A DNA stretch of 64,000 bases from Numida meleagris (GCF_002078875.1 NC_034414.1:20352320-20416319), one strand, 5' to 3'. Counted from the stretch's first letter, positions 24,581 through 37,890 are shown. Notes: generated by a model from the sequence alone, not told the origin. Program-made: numbers and translations.

Positions 24581-25031
24581 TTTTCCCATTGTATGATTGT
24601 ATGAATAATTATGCGTGGATACAATGATGTGAAGTAACTTTTTGGAAACTAAATCTTTTATGGGTCAATATTGAATTCTGAGAAAACACAACTAAGTAGA
24701 GGAAATATCACATTAAGATTACCTTCTTGCCAGCCTGCCAGATTTAACACAATTGAAACCTTCCAACTTCTATAAAAAAATGCCATAGCACTTCTGATTG
24801 AGTGTTCCTTCATGAGTGGTACTGAGAAACACTGAAAAGAGTCTTATCTTCAGTAGGATTGTCATAGTCACATATTATACTTGATGAAATTGAAATATTT
24901 CTGTTTTGATCTTGCTATTTCATATTCAAAGTGGGGAAGAAAAGTGAAAAGGGATCTGAAACTTGATTTGATTTCTAATAGTCATCTTACAGAATTGTTT
25001 CCATTGATATTTATTTAATGCAGTATAACTA
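24581..25031. other. Unassigned stretch
   Basis: AT-rich, with no gene or repeat recognised. Confidence 0.5.
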
Positions 25032-25593
25032 TGTCGTGGTTTTATGATTTTCGTATCAGTATTGCACATCGTAACATCATGTAGTGCACTGGGAGTTAAA
25101 GAGTTAATGCTCCAGTTCCGTGGATTGTGGATAGTTCTGGGTACCTGCTTTTCAGAAGAGAAGAAGAACTACATTTCCCAGAGGACTGTTCACTGTTCTG
25201 TTACAATTTTTCATTCAGAGGGAAAGATAAAATCTGTACGCAGATCACGAGATGGGCCTTCTCTCGCTTCCCTTCCAGTTTGTCTTGGGAGTGTCTCTCT
25301 CCCTAGCCATCTCACCACCAGCATTAGAGTAAGGCCTTTTGGTTTTTGGACACACTCTCATTTTATTTATTAGCTTCAATTCCAGTTATATTGTATTTTA
25401 TCGTATTATATTGTGTTATTTTGTATTCCCATGTCATATTTAGTAAATTAGTTAGTTTCTCCTCAGATTGTTGCTGCTGTTTTGTTTTTAGGCCCACCTC
25501 CCTATCCTTTCCCTTTTCCCGAGGTGTGGGTCTGAGGTCCCCCCACCCCATTAGTCATGGAACCAGGCTGAACCTGCCCGTAAACCATTGACA
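25032..25593 (+). mobile_element. Solo LTR of an endogenous retrovirus
   Basis: A 562-bp unit begins TGTCGTGG and ends CATTGACA, so the termini form the short inverted repeat TGTC...GACA typical of LTRs. Five-base flanks aacta (25027-25031) and atcta (25594-25598) match at four of five positions, as expected for an aged target duplication. A TATA-like GATAAAAT lies at 25226-25233 and a C-rich block at about 25535-25548. No gag, pol or env sequence adjoins either end, so this is a solo LTR left by LTR-LTR recombination. Plus orientation is my best reading from the order of motifs. The 109-codon frame inside it (25044-25373) is not a gene. Confidence 0.8.
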
Positions 25594-28500
25594 ATCTACA
25601 AGCTTCAATTACTTTTATAAATTGCATGGAAAACATATATTTACAGACATCTCTTTCATACTAGCCATTGACTGTGGTTGGCTGAGATCAATTTTCCTTT
25701 TCTGTGAGCAATTGGCATAAGGGAAGCTATAGTTAATAATTTTGTTATAAAACACTTTTTCTTCTGGGATTGATTTAGATTAAATTATATTTTGAATTAA
25801 TGAATAAAATCCGCAATTATTTTACAGAGTTTTCTCTTGTTCAATAATAAACAATCAAGTAACTTCAAGCTGGAATCTGCACTCTTGTCCTTGCTCACTG
25901 GATTAGGATCCAATCCACAGCAGTGAAAGCAAAACAAAAGGCTCCATTTGCCAAATAATTTGTTCACACATTGATGTGTTCCATACCAAACCCTCCTGAC
26001 ATTTCCTCTGCAGACAGTTTCTTCAGCGCACTTAGCCTGCACTGTTCAAGCACAGTTTGATATGTGGTTCAGTATACTATTTCGCATGATACAGATTTCC
26101 TCAAGGTAATGTCAGGAAGTGACTCATGGCTTCTCCAGAGTCACTACTGTATTCTGTAGCAGAAGATGAAGAACTGTAGTGAATAAAACCAGACCATTAT
26201 TTACTATCCTTTAATCTGCAAGTGAGATACAGGAATCTAGAGTAGCTTTCCTCTAACTGACATAGTCTGTGCTCTTCTCAAAGGTAATGGACATACGTCA
26301 GCCAGACTGGGAATGAGAAGGGACAGAACAAGCATATGTTTAAAAAAAAACAAAATCAAATCTATTCCCTTATCCTGAATAATTATGTTGACTGCTATTA
26401 TTACTATTAGATAAAGTGTATTTTTAAAGATCTTCACTAAAGGTCTGTCAGTGAGAACATCAATTTGTCATCTAGCCAAATTCTTTAAATACTGTTAGTT
26501 ATGCTTTGTGGACTTGATAGAAATCAAAGAGGAGTCATACAGATGTCAAGCTCCTAGATACCTTTCAGAACACTTCGTATTAACTTAACCATTATTCTTT
26601 TTCTTTCTTTCTTCTTCTTTTTTTTTTTTAACTATTAATAGTAATACTTTTGCATTTGATTGACATTCAAAAATAAGTATTGAAAATTCCTCACTTTTTT
26701 GAGAATGAGAGAATCCCTCAAGGGCTCTTCTGCAAAATAATCACAATGTTTTCTTGTCTGGACTCAGAAATGCTCTAAAACATATAATGGAAGAATACAA
26801 CATACCCTCTAGGAGTGGAATGAATGAGTTCATCAATCTTTGTTTCATTCTTTTCTCAATAAACTTTTAGGAAGGAAAATTTTTTGAAAACCTTGTGTCC
26901 CCCTGATTCTCTGAACCTTATATCACCTTTGAGACACAATTCCTATTATAACAAATGTTTAAAAGCTTTTCCAAAACCACCTGGAGTCATCTATTTTGTA
27001 AATGCAACTAAGAAATAGAACTTACTATTACTTTTTTTCCCTCACATTAGTGCAATAAAACATTAAATTTGTTATTTTAGAAAACGAGTTTATTTTCATA
27101 TCATTTCAAATTTATTTGATGAAAATAACTCAGCAAAAGTCTGTCATGCTGTTCTTTTCACCAGAAAAGCTAAATGTGGGAGTCAACATGTATTAAGTAG
27201 CATTGTATGTTAACATTAAATGACTGCAAACCACTGATATGCTTTAATTTATTATCTCTCTGGGACATCTGTCAATATTAATATGGTAAGTGGCTAAGTA
27301 ATCATCCCTAGTAAGTAAGTATCAGATCCAAACTCATCAGCCTTCAAGCAATTAAATGGAAGCTTAGGGAGAGAAGATTAACATGCCATTATTTTTAATT
27401 ACATTATTTATGCCCATTTTTCCTTTACGAAAATTAATATGTGGCTAAAAAAAAAAAAAAAAAAAAAGACTGGGCCCCTACTCTTTAGGACACTGATAAA
27501 CCCTACATTAAGTCAACTTGTTTTAACTAGCAGCTAGAGAAGAGTACTGTTGGCTTCTATCTTCCAACCTGTCACAGATTTGCTGAATGGCCTTAGGTGA
27601 ACCAGTCAATCTCTACATCTCATGTCTATGTAACTGGAAAATAAATACAATAATTGGTAGTATAGAATAAGATAAATACAGATAATGGAGTTTATGCATT
27701 TCTTCAGGAAAAATTGCATTTCACCCACAGATATACTAGATCCTGTAAGTTTACTTACTTTTGTATCTACCATACACCTAAGAGAAAAAGCTGTGAGATT
27801 CTGTGCTGATAATAATAAAGCAAATAGGAAGGACAACGCTGAAGTACACACTGAATGTTCATGCCATTGTCTGCATGCTCACTGCAGACTTACAAAAAGC
27901 AAGAAGAAAAATATCTTAATTTTAATCATAGAATCATAGAATATCTTATAACAACTCTGTAGGATATGATAATGACAAACACATAAGAATCTGACAAATA
28001 GAATCAAATCTGAGAGACAGGGTATATACCTTTTAGGACCGTCTTCTGAAGAAGGGTATTTTCTATTTCTTACAAGCAGTTTATCATGAGCTGGCATTGA
28101 AATGAATCATAATCATTCTTCTTACTGATCAGTCTTCCATATTCATCTTTGATGCATATTAGGTCCTGTGTCCCTTGATGTAAAAGTAAGCCAGATCGGT
28201 GGAATATCATAGGATCATATCAGACTTCCAATTTCAACGTGACACATGCTGTACAAAGCAGATGGTAACTTGAGCAAAGGTATATCACATATTGAAGGAC
28301 AAGGCTATAAGCAGAAGGTGCATTATTATAGTTAAGTCACATAACATCTAAGAAGCTCTTCTGAAGAACCTTCAGAAGCAATGGTCTTTTGGCTAATCCT
28401 GTACAAGTGTCCAGTTAGCCAGGTGCTTGTTCTTGTTTCATATAAACTGTAAAGAGGTTATAATATGAATTGAATTATTTAGGTAATTAGTTGGTCTGTT

Positions 28501-30706
28501 ATGGACTGTCATAATTAAATGACATGTCTACTTGTTTTTAAGAAATTCTAGCTATAAAGTAGGCAGTAATAACTGCTGTATGTACCAAGTGCCTGTGTAA
28601 ATATATATGAACTGGCATAGCTCCTGTCCAAGATTTCTTCCAACCTTTATCTAAAACTGTGGACTGTTTCAATTAAATTCCCTCTACAATGGCCAACTGG
28701 CACTGCGGAAAGATTGTGTGTAGAAGCCAATATAATCAATATGTTTGTTCCGATCCTAGGCATGCTAGCTCAGCATTGTCACTTGTGGGGTGACTGCTTT
28801 AGAATTGCTTTAGCAGCAATTATCATAACATATGAATGCTTTGGTCTCTGTACAAAAGATAGGACAAATGAATGCCACCTTCCCTGTGACTACCAGCATA
28901 CCTTCACCCAGGTGAAGGACTCTCTGACTTGCGGTGATTTGGAAAATATTTCACTGCCCTGCCAGGTAATGATAATGGAATTACAAGTGCTGATGCTAGC
29001 CACAGGGTCAGTAAAAAGAATGAAAATGGACATGAGCAATGTTAGCTATGGGTCAGAAATAACAAAGTTTGGGTGAAAATCTGAAAACTCAAGAAAAAAA
29101 ACCTAAAAAACAGGCATCATTGTTTCAGAATTGCTATTGTCATGCAGAAAAACGTCTAATAAATAATTAAAATGTCAATTTTGAAGAACTGTTCCCATGT
29201 AGATGGTTCTTCTCATTTTACAGTAAACTCTAAACTCTATTCCTTTTCTTCTTTCCTTTCCTTTCTTTTATCGCTTTCTTTTTCCATGATGCAAATGTAA
29301 CTTCTTCCCTTCCCAGCTGGCTTATTGTTTGGTCAGGTCTGCCTTAGTTGTATATTTCTATTAAGCAAAATAATAGTTCCCATCAGAAAGATTTCAATTC
29401 CTAACATGTACACAAAATAAAAACTACAATGAAGTAATTTTGAAAAACTTTGATTTCTTTAGTTTGTAAATTACAGTTACATTGAAGGAGATTGAGAAAG
29501 ATAATTAAATTTTACCACAGACATCTTCAGAATGGGCTGGTACTACAGAATCTCGAGGAAGGCTATTTATTATATTTAGTGCTGGATCTAAAAACCTCCA
29601 CATTTTGATCATTAAGAGATGATGTTACTATAAGCCAGCCCAGGGATTCAGCTATGTGTGATACAGAGAGCCTGCCTTTTTTAAAGCCCAGCTTTCCGAC
29701 CTTGGCTTGAATTTACTGACAAAGTGGTTGTTGAACTGTGAGAAGGAACAAAAGCTAACTCTGTGCAAGATAAGAAAGAATAAAGACAGAAGCACAGATG
29801 GAAATAATTCATAACTTAAGGACTTGAGAAAAGAGCATCAATTTGAAAAGATATAAAAGCCTAGGAAAAAGCATATTGAGTTGAATGCCAGTATTTTGAT
29901 CAACAAAGACCACTCACCTCCTGACTGATGACTGGTCCCTTTCCAGCAGGGATTTTCTAGCACTATGAGAATGCAAATGCTTATCCTGGTGATATGTTGC
30001 TACTGATTACACATTGTGCGTATTAATAATTGCTCTGTATTCCAAAACTGTGCACTATGCTAGCAGAATTTCCTTTTACAAAGTAGAAAGTACCCGAAGA
30101 GCCCCTTCAGAAAGTTATGCCAAAGTTTAGATTTACATCTGTATTACAAGGTGTTCAAAATATTTCAAAAAAAATTTCAAAAAATCAATTTAGCTACCTA
30201 TACCTGTTACAAGTTAATTAACTGTGGAATTCAGATATTCTTTTATTATGTTACAAAAAAATGACTCAGGATGTGTTATTAATTTTAAATGCTATTTTAA
30301 AATTATCCGTAGGATTGCAAATACTCATTCATCTTAAGTAGCACATTTGTTTTACAGGTGAAGGAACTGTTCTCAGAAGAACAAAACCCTATCTGAACTG
30401 TGTTTTAGCATTTCTGAAAATTAGGCCATAAGAGGCTTGGAAAAAGAACAGTAGCTGAATTAAGAATATCAAACTGGAAATCTTTAACCAGATCCAGTCA
30501 TTTGAAGTAATAAGCAAGTATTTCATAAACTATTCCAGTCCTTAAAAAGTACTTGGTCTTTGCCTATACTATTTCTAATGGAAATCTGTTCAAGAATGCT
30601 ACGCCCAGGACAATCAGAAACCTTCTAATTTCCATCCTAGACTTATTTATAGACATTTTGTTCTTACACCAAAATTGCTCTTTAAATTCAGGAGCTCTTC
30701 TGTTTA
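25594..30706. other. Unassigned AT-rich stretch
   Basis: Contains pyrimidine tracts at 26596-26630 and 29238-29285 and an A21 run at 27447-27467. Two 'tcatagaa'-like words at 27927-27942 hint at a CR1 tip but are too short to call. A 120-codon plus frame at 28714-29076 includes a possible splice donor 'ccag|gtaatg' (about 28964) but has no known domain. No gene is supported. Confidence 0.45.
27447..27467 (+). repeat. Poly(A) run
   Basis: About 21 consecutive A. No retrogene or SINE body was recognised upstream. Confidence 0.9.
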
Positions 30707-31711
30707 GCTGGCGGCCAGTCATGAGTGGTGTCCCCCAGGGCTCGATACTGGGGCCGCTTCTGTTCAACATCTTTATTACTGATCTTGATGAGGGGATTGA
30801 GTGCACTGTCAGTAAGTTTGCAGATGACAACAAGTTGGGAGGGAGTGGTGATCTGCTGGAGGGTAGAAAGGCTCTACAGAGGGACCTGGATAGACTGGAT
30901 CAATGGGCCAACATAAACTGTATGAGTTTCAATAGGGTGAAGTGTTGGGTCCTGCACTTTGGTCACAACAACCCTGGGCAACCCTACAGGCTTGGGAAGG
31001 AGTGGCTGGAAAGCTGTCTGATGGAAAGGGACCTTGGTGTGCTGATGGACAGTCGGCTGAATATGAGCCAGCAGTGTGCCCAGGTGGCCAAGAAGGCCAA
31101 TGGCATCCTGGCTTGTATCAGCAATGGTGTGATGACTAGGGAAGTCATCCTGCCCCTGTACTTGGCATTGGTGAGGTACCACCTGAGTACTGTGTTCAGT
31201 TTTGGGCACCTCAGTACAGAAAGAACATTGAGGTTCTAGAGCAGCTCCAAAGAAGGGCAACAAGGCTTGTGAAGGGCTTGGAGAATATGCCCGAGGAGGA
31301 GCGACTAAAGGAACTGGGGCTGTTTAGTCTGGGGAAGAGGATGCTGAGGGGAGACCTCATTGTTCTCTTCAAATACCTGAAAGGTGATTGCAGTGAGAGC
31401 AGGGCTGGTCTCTTCTCACTGGTGACAGGTGACAGGACAAGGGGAAATGGCCTCAAGTAGCACCAGGGGAGGCTTAGGTTGGATATGAGGAAAAACTTCT
31501 TTGCAGAAAGGGTTGTTAAAGCACTGGAACAGGCTCCCCAGGGAGGTGGTTGAGTCACCATCCCTGAATGTGTTTAAAAACCATTTGGATGAGGTGCTTG
31601 GGGACATGATTTTGTGTTGGGTTGCTAGAGTTAGAGTAGTATGGTTACGTTGTGGTTGGACTTTATGATCTTGAAGGTCCTTTCTAACCTGAGCAATTCT
31701 ATGATTCTCTA
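30707..31711 (+). mobile_element. CR1 LINE, about 1 kb 5'-truncated copy with readable reverse transcriptase end
   Basis: The best-preserved CR1 in the window. It starts within the reverse transcriptase domain of ORF2 and ends with the 3' tip 'caattctatgattctct'. The upstream cut is the usual CR1 5' truncation. The 3' tail carries 'aggctccccagggaggtgg', and 'gaaggtcctttctaacctg' precedes the octamers. The frame is partly open; see the separate ORF2 remnant. Confidence 0.95.
30721..31460 (+). pseudogene. CR1 ORF2 reverse transcriptase C-terminal remnant
   Basis: ORF2 of CR1 encodes an endonuclease and reverse transcriptase that copy the element's RNA into the chromosome. Here translation from 30721 gives the RT motif [17 protein letters not shown], then the catalytic box KFADDNK with both aspartates kept (about 30814-30834). 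It continues through the thumb-like region to [15 protein letters not shown] one-base deletion near 31184 ('cacctgagtactg') shifts the frame, so the original frame ends early at 31239. The sequence continues in the next frame as [20 protein letters not shown] and GNGLK, and stops at TAG 31458-31460, where related copies continue. The N-terminal endonuclease and first RT motifs are missing through truncation. It is non-functional. An unrelated upstream open stretch (30553-30706) is fused in frame by chance. Confidence 0.88.
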
Positions 31712-34520
31712 GATCATTTGAGATATGGCAATTGATTTCTTCTCAGTTTTCATTTTTCCAGACTAAACAAGCCAACATATTAGATATCTTTTGTGAAATA
31801 AGTTTTACCTTTTTGGTCAAATAGAATATTTATTGTTTGGTATGATAGCATGAATTAAAAACAAAGGAATCCTGAAGATGAAACTATGTCCACCAATAAG
31901 TTGAGCAACGACTAGAACATGAAAACATATCTCAATCTTACATAGAACAAGAAAACTAGGTGCAAACTTTTCTTTTTCTTTCCTTTTTTCTTTTTCCTTT
32001 TTCTCCCCCATTTTTCCTTTTTTTTTTTTTTTTTTTAGAGGAGAATTAGTTCATCTCCAGACAGTGGAGGCTCTCTAGAGCTGTCCATCAGCAACTGTCT
32101 TTGTGGCAACTAATTGGCATACCAGAAAACTTCATCTATGTATTTGCAATCTGCACATTAACAGTCAAGAGGAGACAGTATCGGAGACTACAGATGCTTC
32201 TGTTTGTAACAATGAGGGTTTTTTAAAGCAGATGAAGAGCCAAGCAACAGTCTTTTAGTGTTCACATCTACTGTCTGATTTTCTTACTATGCAGGCACAG
32301 TAGTGAATGCCAATATATGAGAAATACCAGGTACGTTAAATCCAGATTATATGGGATGATACAGTAATAAGCATGAGATATCTTCATGGTTGTAAATACC
32401 TGTGTGGAACTTCACAGCAACATTAGGGAAAAAAGACAAATCTCACAGCAGCCTGCTACATAACAGTGAGATTATATTGGAAGTGACTCGGAAGACAAAC
32501 AGTTTGACCAGTATAAATTGCAAAAAAGATTATTCCTAGCCCACTTGAAGGAGGAAATAGTATTTCTGTATGTTCCAAAAAGAAACAATGTAGCAGGTCT
32601 TCCAATAGTTAATATGTTAATGTTAAAACAAATCGAGTGGTATAATGAAAATTAATAACAGATGCACTGTCTTCTAACTCTGTTTCACAAAGTCTGGGAA
32701 AATTTTACCATGCTTTCAGCTTCAGGGATCTTATAGCTCTTCAAGTTGTGTGTAGGTGTTGGCAGTTCTGTGTGTTATTTTTTGCTGGAAGAAAATATTT
32801 ATGAATCATAAATGTATGAATCATAACATTTATATAGCACTACTGGAGCAGATGCCACAAAAGCTTAATTAAATATGAGAGCATACAATTAAAAGACAAA
32901 ACCAAATGAATGAACATTAAAGAATGATTTAAATCCTGCAACTAAAAGCTCCAAAAGTAAAGATACATTGTGATATGAATATCACACAGGCAAGACAGAG
33001 GAAAAATATAATCAAGAAATAGGCAGACCAAATTTTACACAAGCAATTATTAATATGTAACATCTATTTCAAAATTCTCTACTATAATTTACAAGTTCTC
33101 TTAATAGGTAGGAACCATTTCAAATTCTATTGAAATGCATGTCATGATACATGTGTTTATCTTGCCAACTCCTATAGAGATGATTATTTATGTTGATACT
33201 TTATAGCATACAAGTGAATGTAATCTACTATATTTATGAAAAATGAGATATCAAGACACCATTCTATCCCTACTCAACCCTCACAATTACAATGTGTGCA
33301 GACTAGCATAAGGTAGAATATCAAGGTTCTTCAATCCTTTTTTCTTTTTAAGTCAGATCTGAGAAGCTGGTGTGAACTCATTCAGCCTGACAGCTTAAAA
33401 TAAGTAGACTTAAATCTCTTAAGAACAATGTGAATAAATAATACTATTAAAAATAATTAGTATTTAACAGTAACAACTCACATGTTTTGCCCAAATGACA
33501 ACAGGACTTTCCAGCTTTCAGCACGGACTTGCATATTTTCATTAGATGGCCACTAGGGATTTATGAACTCATTGAGAAGGAATAGGACAATGTCCTCCCT
33601 TCAAACCTTTTCAGAAAATCTTAAATAATCTTCACAAGCTTTGTGCAGAATTCCTTATTTCCGTTCATTTGTCATTTCCGTGCAAATAATCTTCCTTTTT
33701 TTCCAGTGTTGGCTAGGAGGTAATAAATAAAAAGCCATTTAGAGAGCTTTTGATGGGAAATTTTATATTTCCTCTGCTCCTATTGATCAAGTGCTCTATT
33801 TTTCTTAGGTTTCCATGTCACTAATGAACCAAAATACTGGAAGAGCAGAGATGGATTATCCAGACTTGAGAGGTCTGTATTTGATCTATAAACAGACTGT
33901 GAATTTACTCACCAGTGAAATTTGTGAGTTGTACTCAGTGCAGTTTTCACATATGAGTATCAGGAAGAAACTAAAGTTTGAATGGAAACAAGCATAAAGT
34001 GTGCCTTTCAGCAACTCCTATTCTTGAACAGATGATGGTTGGTATATTTTTTTACTCTGACAGAGTTCTGGTGTCTTGAATCACAGTTGCAGCAAGATTG
34101 TCTCACAGAAATACAGTGGAGGGAGAGAAAAGCACGGTATATGTCCATTTAAAAATCAAAATTTTTTGAACATATTGCGCTGGTTTTATATCACTATAAA
34201 TATTTTCTGTTCCAGGTGACATTTATTGCTCTTTAGAGATCTAAAAACATAAAAGAATGCTTTTGTTTATTGACTATAAGTTGTGCATGGTATACGTAAT
34301 TTTCTTGATAGTTTTTCTGAAACCAGTTTGGATTTACTGAAAGATCACACCAACACGAAAGATTCCATTCTGGTGCAGTAGAAAGATGAGAATAGTTCAT
34401 GTGTCTAGACAGTAGTGAGAATGAGGACACTTTTGCCCATAAATTCAGTCTTGTGCAAGATGATTTGAAATGTCTCAATACACATCAGGCTGCTCTTTAT
34501 CTGTACTACTTCCTCTAAGG
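31712..34520. other. Unassigned AT-rich stretch
   Basis: Contains the pyrimidine tract at 31968-32036. A 60-codon plus frame at 33815-33997 follows a plausible acceptor ('tttttcttag') but has no known domain. Otherwise no gene or named repeat. Confidence 0.45.
31968..32036. repeat. Homopyrimidine tract
   Basis: About 69 bases are nearly all C and T on the plus strand, ending in a run of about 19 T. Such tracts can form triplex DNA and often stall polymerases. Confidence 0.85.
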
Positions 34521-35778
34521 CAGACTTGTCCAACCCAAGTGTCGTATGTGGCCCTGGACAGCTAGTAATGGGGCCCTACGAGATCATAAACTTTTAACAT
34601 TGTATATGATTATCAGTGATAATTTTTAATGAGTTGACTGTGTGTAGCTCAAATGGGGACTCTTCAGGCAACAACAGAATGCAGCGGAAGGGGAAATGCG
34701 GTGAAGTACTAACTCTGCATCTTGCACCTGCCACACACAGTTGAGTCAAAACCCGTGTGTATTAAACATTACATGCATGTGAGACACTTGGTGAGTTCTT
34801 TAACATTATGGATATTGATTATGGGGACATTATTTACTTTTCTGAAGTAAGGTGGCTAAGATGGGGTAAAATGCTGAAAAGATTTTGTGATTTGAGAAAT
34901 GAAATCAAATCCTTTATGGAATCAAAGGGAAACTTTGTGCCAGAACTTGAAGATAAAAAATTGTTCACAAATTTAGCAGATTTTGTGGATTTGATCGCTC
35001 ACTCAAATGAGTTAAACATGCATCTAGAAGGTGAAAAACAATTTATCTGGGCTATGTTCCAAATCAAAACAGATTGAAATGAAACTTAAACTATGGCAAG
35101 CTAAAGTTATGGCAAATAATTTTATGTATTTTGATACACTGGCTAAATACCTTCTTGTGTACAGTGAAAAATATACAGCCTTGCTTTCCATTTTGATAAA
35201 GGAATTTGAGAATAGGTTTCAAGATTGCTGAAAAATTCATCTTTTTTTTTTTTGTATATTTGCAACTCCATTTTCAGTTGATATAAATACATTATCTGTG
35301 AATTTAAAAATCAGACAATCAGACATTCAACTAAAAGAAAAAACTAATCATGTCTCTTTACCAGACATTTAAAAGGTCTACCTTACCAGAGAAAACTATC
35401 CCTCACTTCACAATCACGCCTTGTTAATATCATCACTTTTTGGCAGTATGTACATTTGTGAACAATTGTTTTCAAGGATGAAGCACAAGAATGGTAAAAT
35501 TAGATCTGAGGAGCACCTTAGGAACTCACTAATAATTGCAACCACTTCCATCATACCAGACACCGATGCATTAGTTTCAGAAAAACTATGTCAAATATGA
35601 CACTAGGTTTATATTTTGTTGCCTTCATTTTTGTATGTTTTAGTAAATATGAAAAAGTTAAAATAAGTTTTGTTACTTACATACATTAACTATAACACAT
35701 ATTTTATATGTGGCCCAAGACAATAAGACAATTTCTCTTCTATGCAGCTCAGGCAAGCCAAATTTTTGGATGCTCATG
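34521..35778 (+). mobile_element. hAT-Charlie DNA transposon, internally decayed copy
   Basis: The left end reads CAGACTTGTCCAACCCA and the right end ...TTGGATGCTCATG. Both are decayed forms of the hAT-Charlie terminus CAGGGGTGTCCAA and its complement. Eight-base flanks ctctaagg (34513-34520) and ctacaagg (35779-35786) match at six of eight positions, and the left one fits the hAT target preference nTCTAGAn. Inside are three pieces of a hAT transposase in order, which gives plus orientation. At 1.26 kb it is less than half of a full element: the N-terminal zinc finger and much of the catalytic domain are gone. Confidence 0.85.
34808..35600 (+). pseudogene. hAT-Charlie transposase remnant
   Basis: hAT transposases excise and reinsert the element through an RNase H-like core and dimerise through a C-terminal domain. 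Piece 1 (34808-35077) reads EVRWLRWGKMLKRFCDLRNE and continues to LIAHSNELNMHLEGEKQF, typical of the Charlie/ZBED-like insertion region. A frameshift near 35060 moves to piece 2, MKLKLWQAKVMANNF through EFENRFQDC, ending in TGA at 35229-35231. After about 200 decayed bases, piece 3 (35430-35600) is open for 56 codons: FGSMYICEQLFSRMKHKNGK, then EEHLRNSLIIATTSI, ending LCQI before TGA. Piece 3 is the hAT dimerisation tail with the expected stop. No intact start, zinc finger or full catalytic triad is present, so it is dead. The same domain also occurs in domesticated vertebrate genes such as GTF2IRD2, but here it lies inside element termini. Confidence 0.85.
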
Positions 35779-35786
35779 CTACAAGG

Positions 35787-37890
35787 GAAACCCACAGCCA
35801 TACAGGAGTTTTTTTTATGACACTTTAGGAGTAGAAAACACTGATGAACTTAACCCAGGAGTAATTTCCATAAATGAGCAACTCAATACTTGTATTAGTT
35901 TTCATGTATTTACTGACACAAGTTCAGAATTTAGGCACAATGTAAGGATTTAATTCTGCCCTCTTCTCCCAGCCTATTCTAAGAGTATTGGTTAGAATAA
36001 CGTAATATCAACATGAATCCAACTGATACTGTCACATCTAAATAATGACAGATCTCATATGTGAAACATATTATGTGAATGAATTATCTTATGCTTGGTA
36101 ATAAAAACATGTTGTCTAATTAGCAGTTGGATGAAGAAGGAATAAATGAAAAACCTGCCTGGTGCTTTTCACAAAATATATTCCAAATAACACAGAGTAA
36201 GATAATTTTGTAGGTCATCCAATGATAAAAATTGTTGTTATCCTTTAATGATTATCAGAGAGTTACTGTGTTAGCACAGAATTAGATCTAGAATATTTAT
36301 CATTACAACTTTAAAAATATATTTTAAAAACAAGGCTAATGGTAGATAAACATTTAAAACAAAACAAAACCAAAAAATTGTATGGTATTGATAAATAATC
36401 TATGTTTACCTATAGAATAAGGAAAATAATATTTAACTAGCACTTAAACTGAAGCTCAAAACTATATAAAACGACAGCTCGAGGGACGTGCAGTATGAAA
36501 GTCAATAAGAACTGCATCTGCTAACATGGTTTTACTCGGAATTGATCCAGTGAGATAGATTGTACTATGTATAAGAGAGACACTGCAATGTCTCTGTTGT
36601 GTTGCTTGGATTACCAGTTTGATTGCTGAGGCTACATAGGGCCTCAGTTTCCATAAATTAATAAAGAATGCTGGGCACATATGCACAAGTAAATCCTCAA
36701 ACCTGCTGTTGCCACTCACTGGCCTCACTTTAAAGTGGTGGACACACTCTATAAGTAAGGTGCAGTGGGAGTCTTAAGTAAATGTGTTCAACCAAACTTG
36801 TCATCTCAGATCATAGACTACTAGGTATTTCTCCACCATTCTTCCAAAATTAATCAGCATGGATAATACCAACAGACTTAATAACTCAGTCTTAACATTA
36901 CTACTGCTACAGCTGGCAGTAGGAGGAATCTGCTGTCTAAGGAGTAAAGTGAAACAGAACAAAGAAACAATGAGAAGCACTAGGCATGGATTATGACAGT
37001 ACAGGCTGGAAGCAAAGGTTTGTGCACAGCAATGCATTCCAGGCTGTATAAAGGATGTTTAGCCAGTAAGGCACAGAATATTCCCACCCTTTGCCAACTG
37101 TGGAGGATCTGGGTCCAACTGCCTTACTATAAGCCCTGTAAAGAGAAGCATTATTGCTACTTACTTGCTATAATATAAAATTAAATTGGATCCAGTTGGG
37201 CCCAAAAGAAAAGTATACTTTAGAAGAATCCTGGAGGACTGTGGACATCTGTATTCCTGTAGGGAAGGACTCAGAGATTCAAGAAAGTTAAATGATTTCT
37301 ACTCAGAAGCCCAAGAAAATTAAATTATTTATTCTAAGTCAGTGAAAAAATGGAGGGATCACCTCTCTCCTCTGTACAGTCTAACCGTGTCATTGTTTTA
37401 ACGTAGTACATAAAGCAAAAGGAACATTGCCTGTGCAATTTCCATTCTGAAGAGCAATCTAAGTATCGTTATTTATATGAAAATGCAGTGATTCCTGAAA
37501 GATTGAGGTCAAACCAGACATTTTCCCATAATTTGGGAAACTCTACTTCCAATTACCAAAAATAAGTTTTCCATCAAATATTTAATACTCAACATGAACT
37601 CTATGTTCAGCTTTTCATGGGAAAAGAAAAAAAGTTAATTTTTCCATCATATTCTCTATTCAATTTTGACCTTTCTCGCCTTTTGCTGCTTCTGCCTTTC
37701 TTTCTTGCAGCAGATTGGGAACCAGATAATTCAACTTAATTACTAGTTTAATGTTAATACTTAATTGGTTTGAATTAGATATTGCAATCACTGACCTATC
37801 CAGATATTTAAAGGGTGATTGACCTATTATACTCTGGTAGAAGATACAGGGACTGATTTTTCTACTGACTAGTCTGAAAGAAAAAAAAAA
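35787..37890. other. Unassigned AT-rich stretch
   Basis: No gene or named repeat recognised. Frames on both strands of 60-90 codons carry no domain. An A9 run at 37881-37890 abuts the following CR1. Confidence 0.5.

Noticed and set aside
25044..25373. 109-codon frame
   Set aside because: It lies wholly inside the solo LTR and matches no retroviral protein.
27927..27942. Two 'tcatagaa'-like words resembling a CR1 3' tip on the minus strand
   Set aside because: Only 16 bases match and no CR1 tail follows; too short to call.
33815..33997. 60-codon frame after an acceptor-like 'tttttcttag'
   Set aside because: No donor with clear consensus and no domain; acceptor-like words are common in AT-rich DNA.
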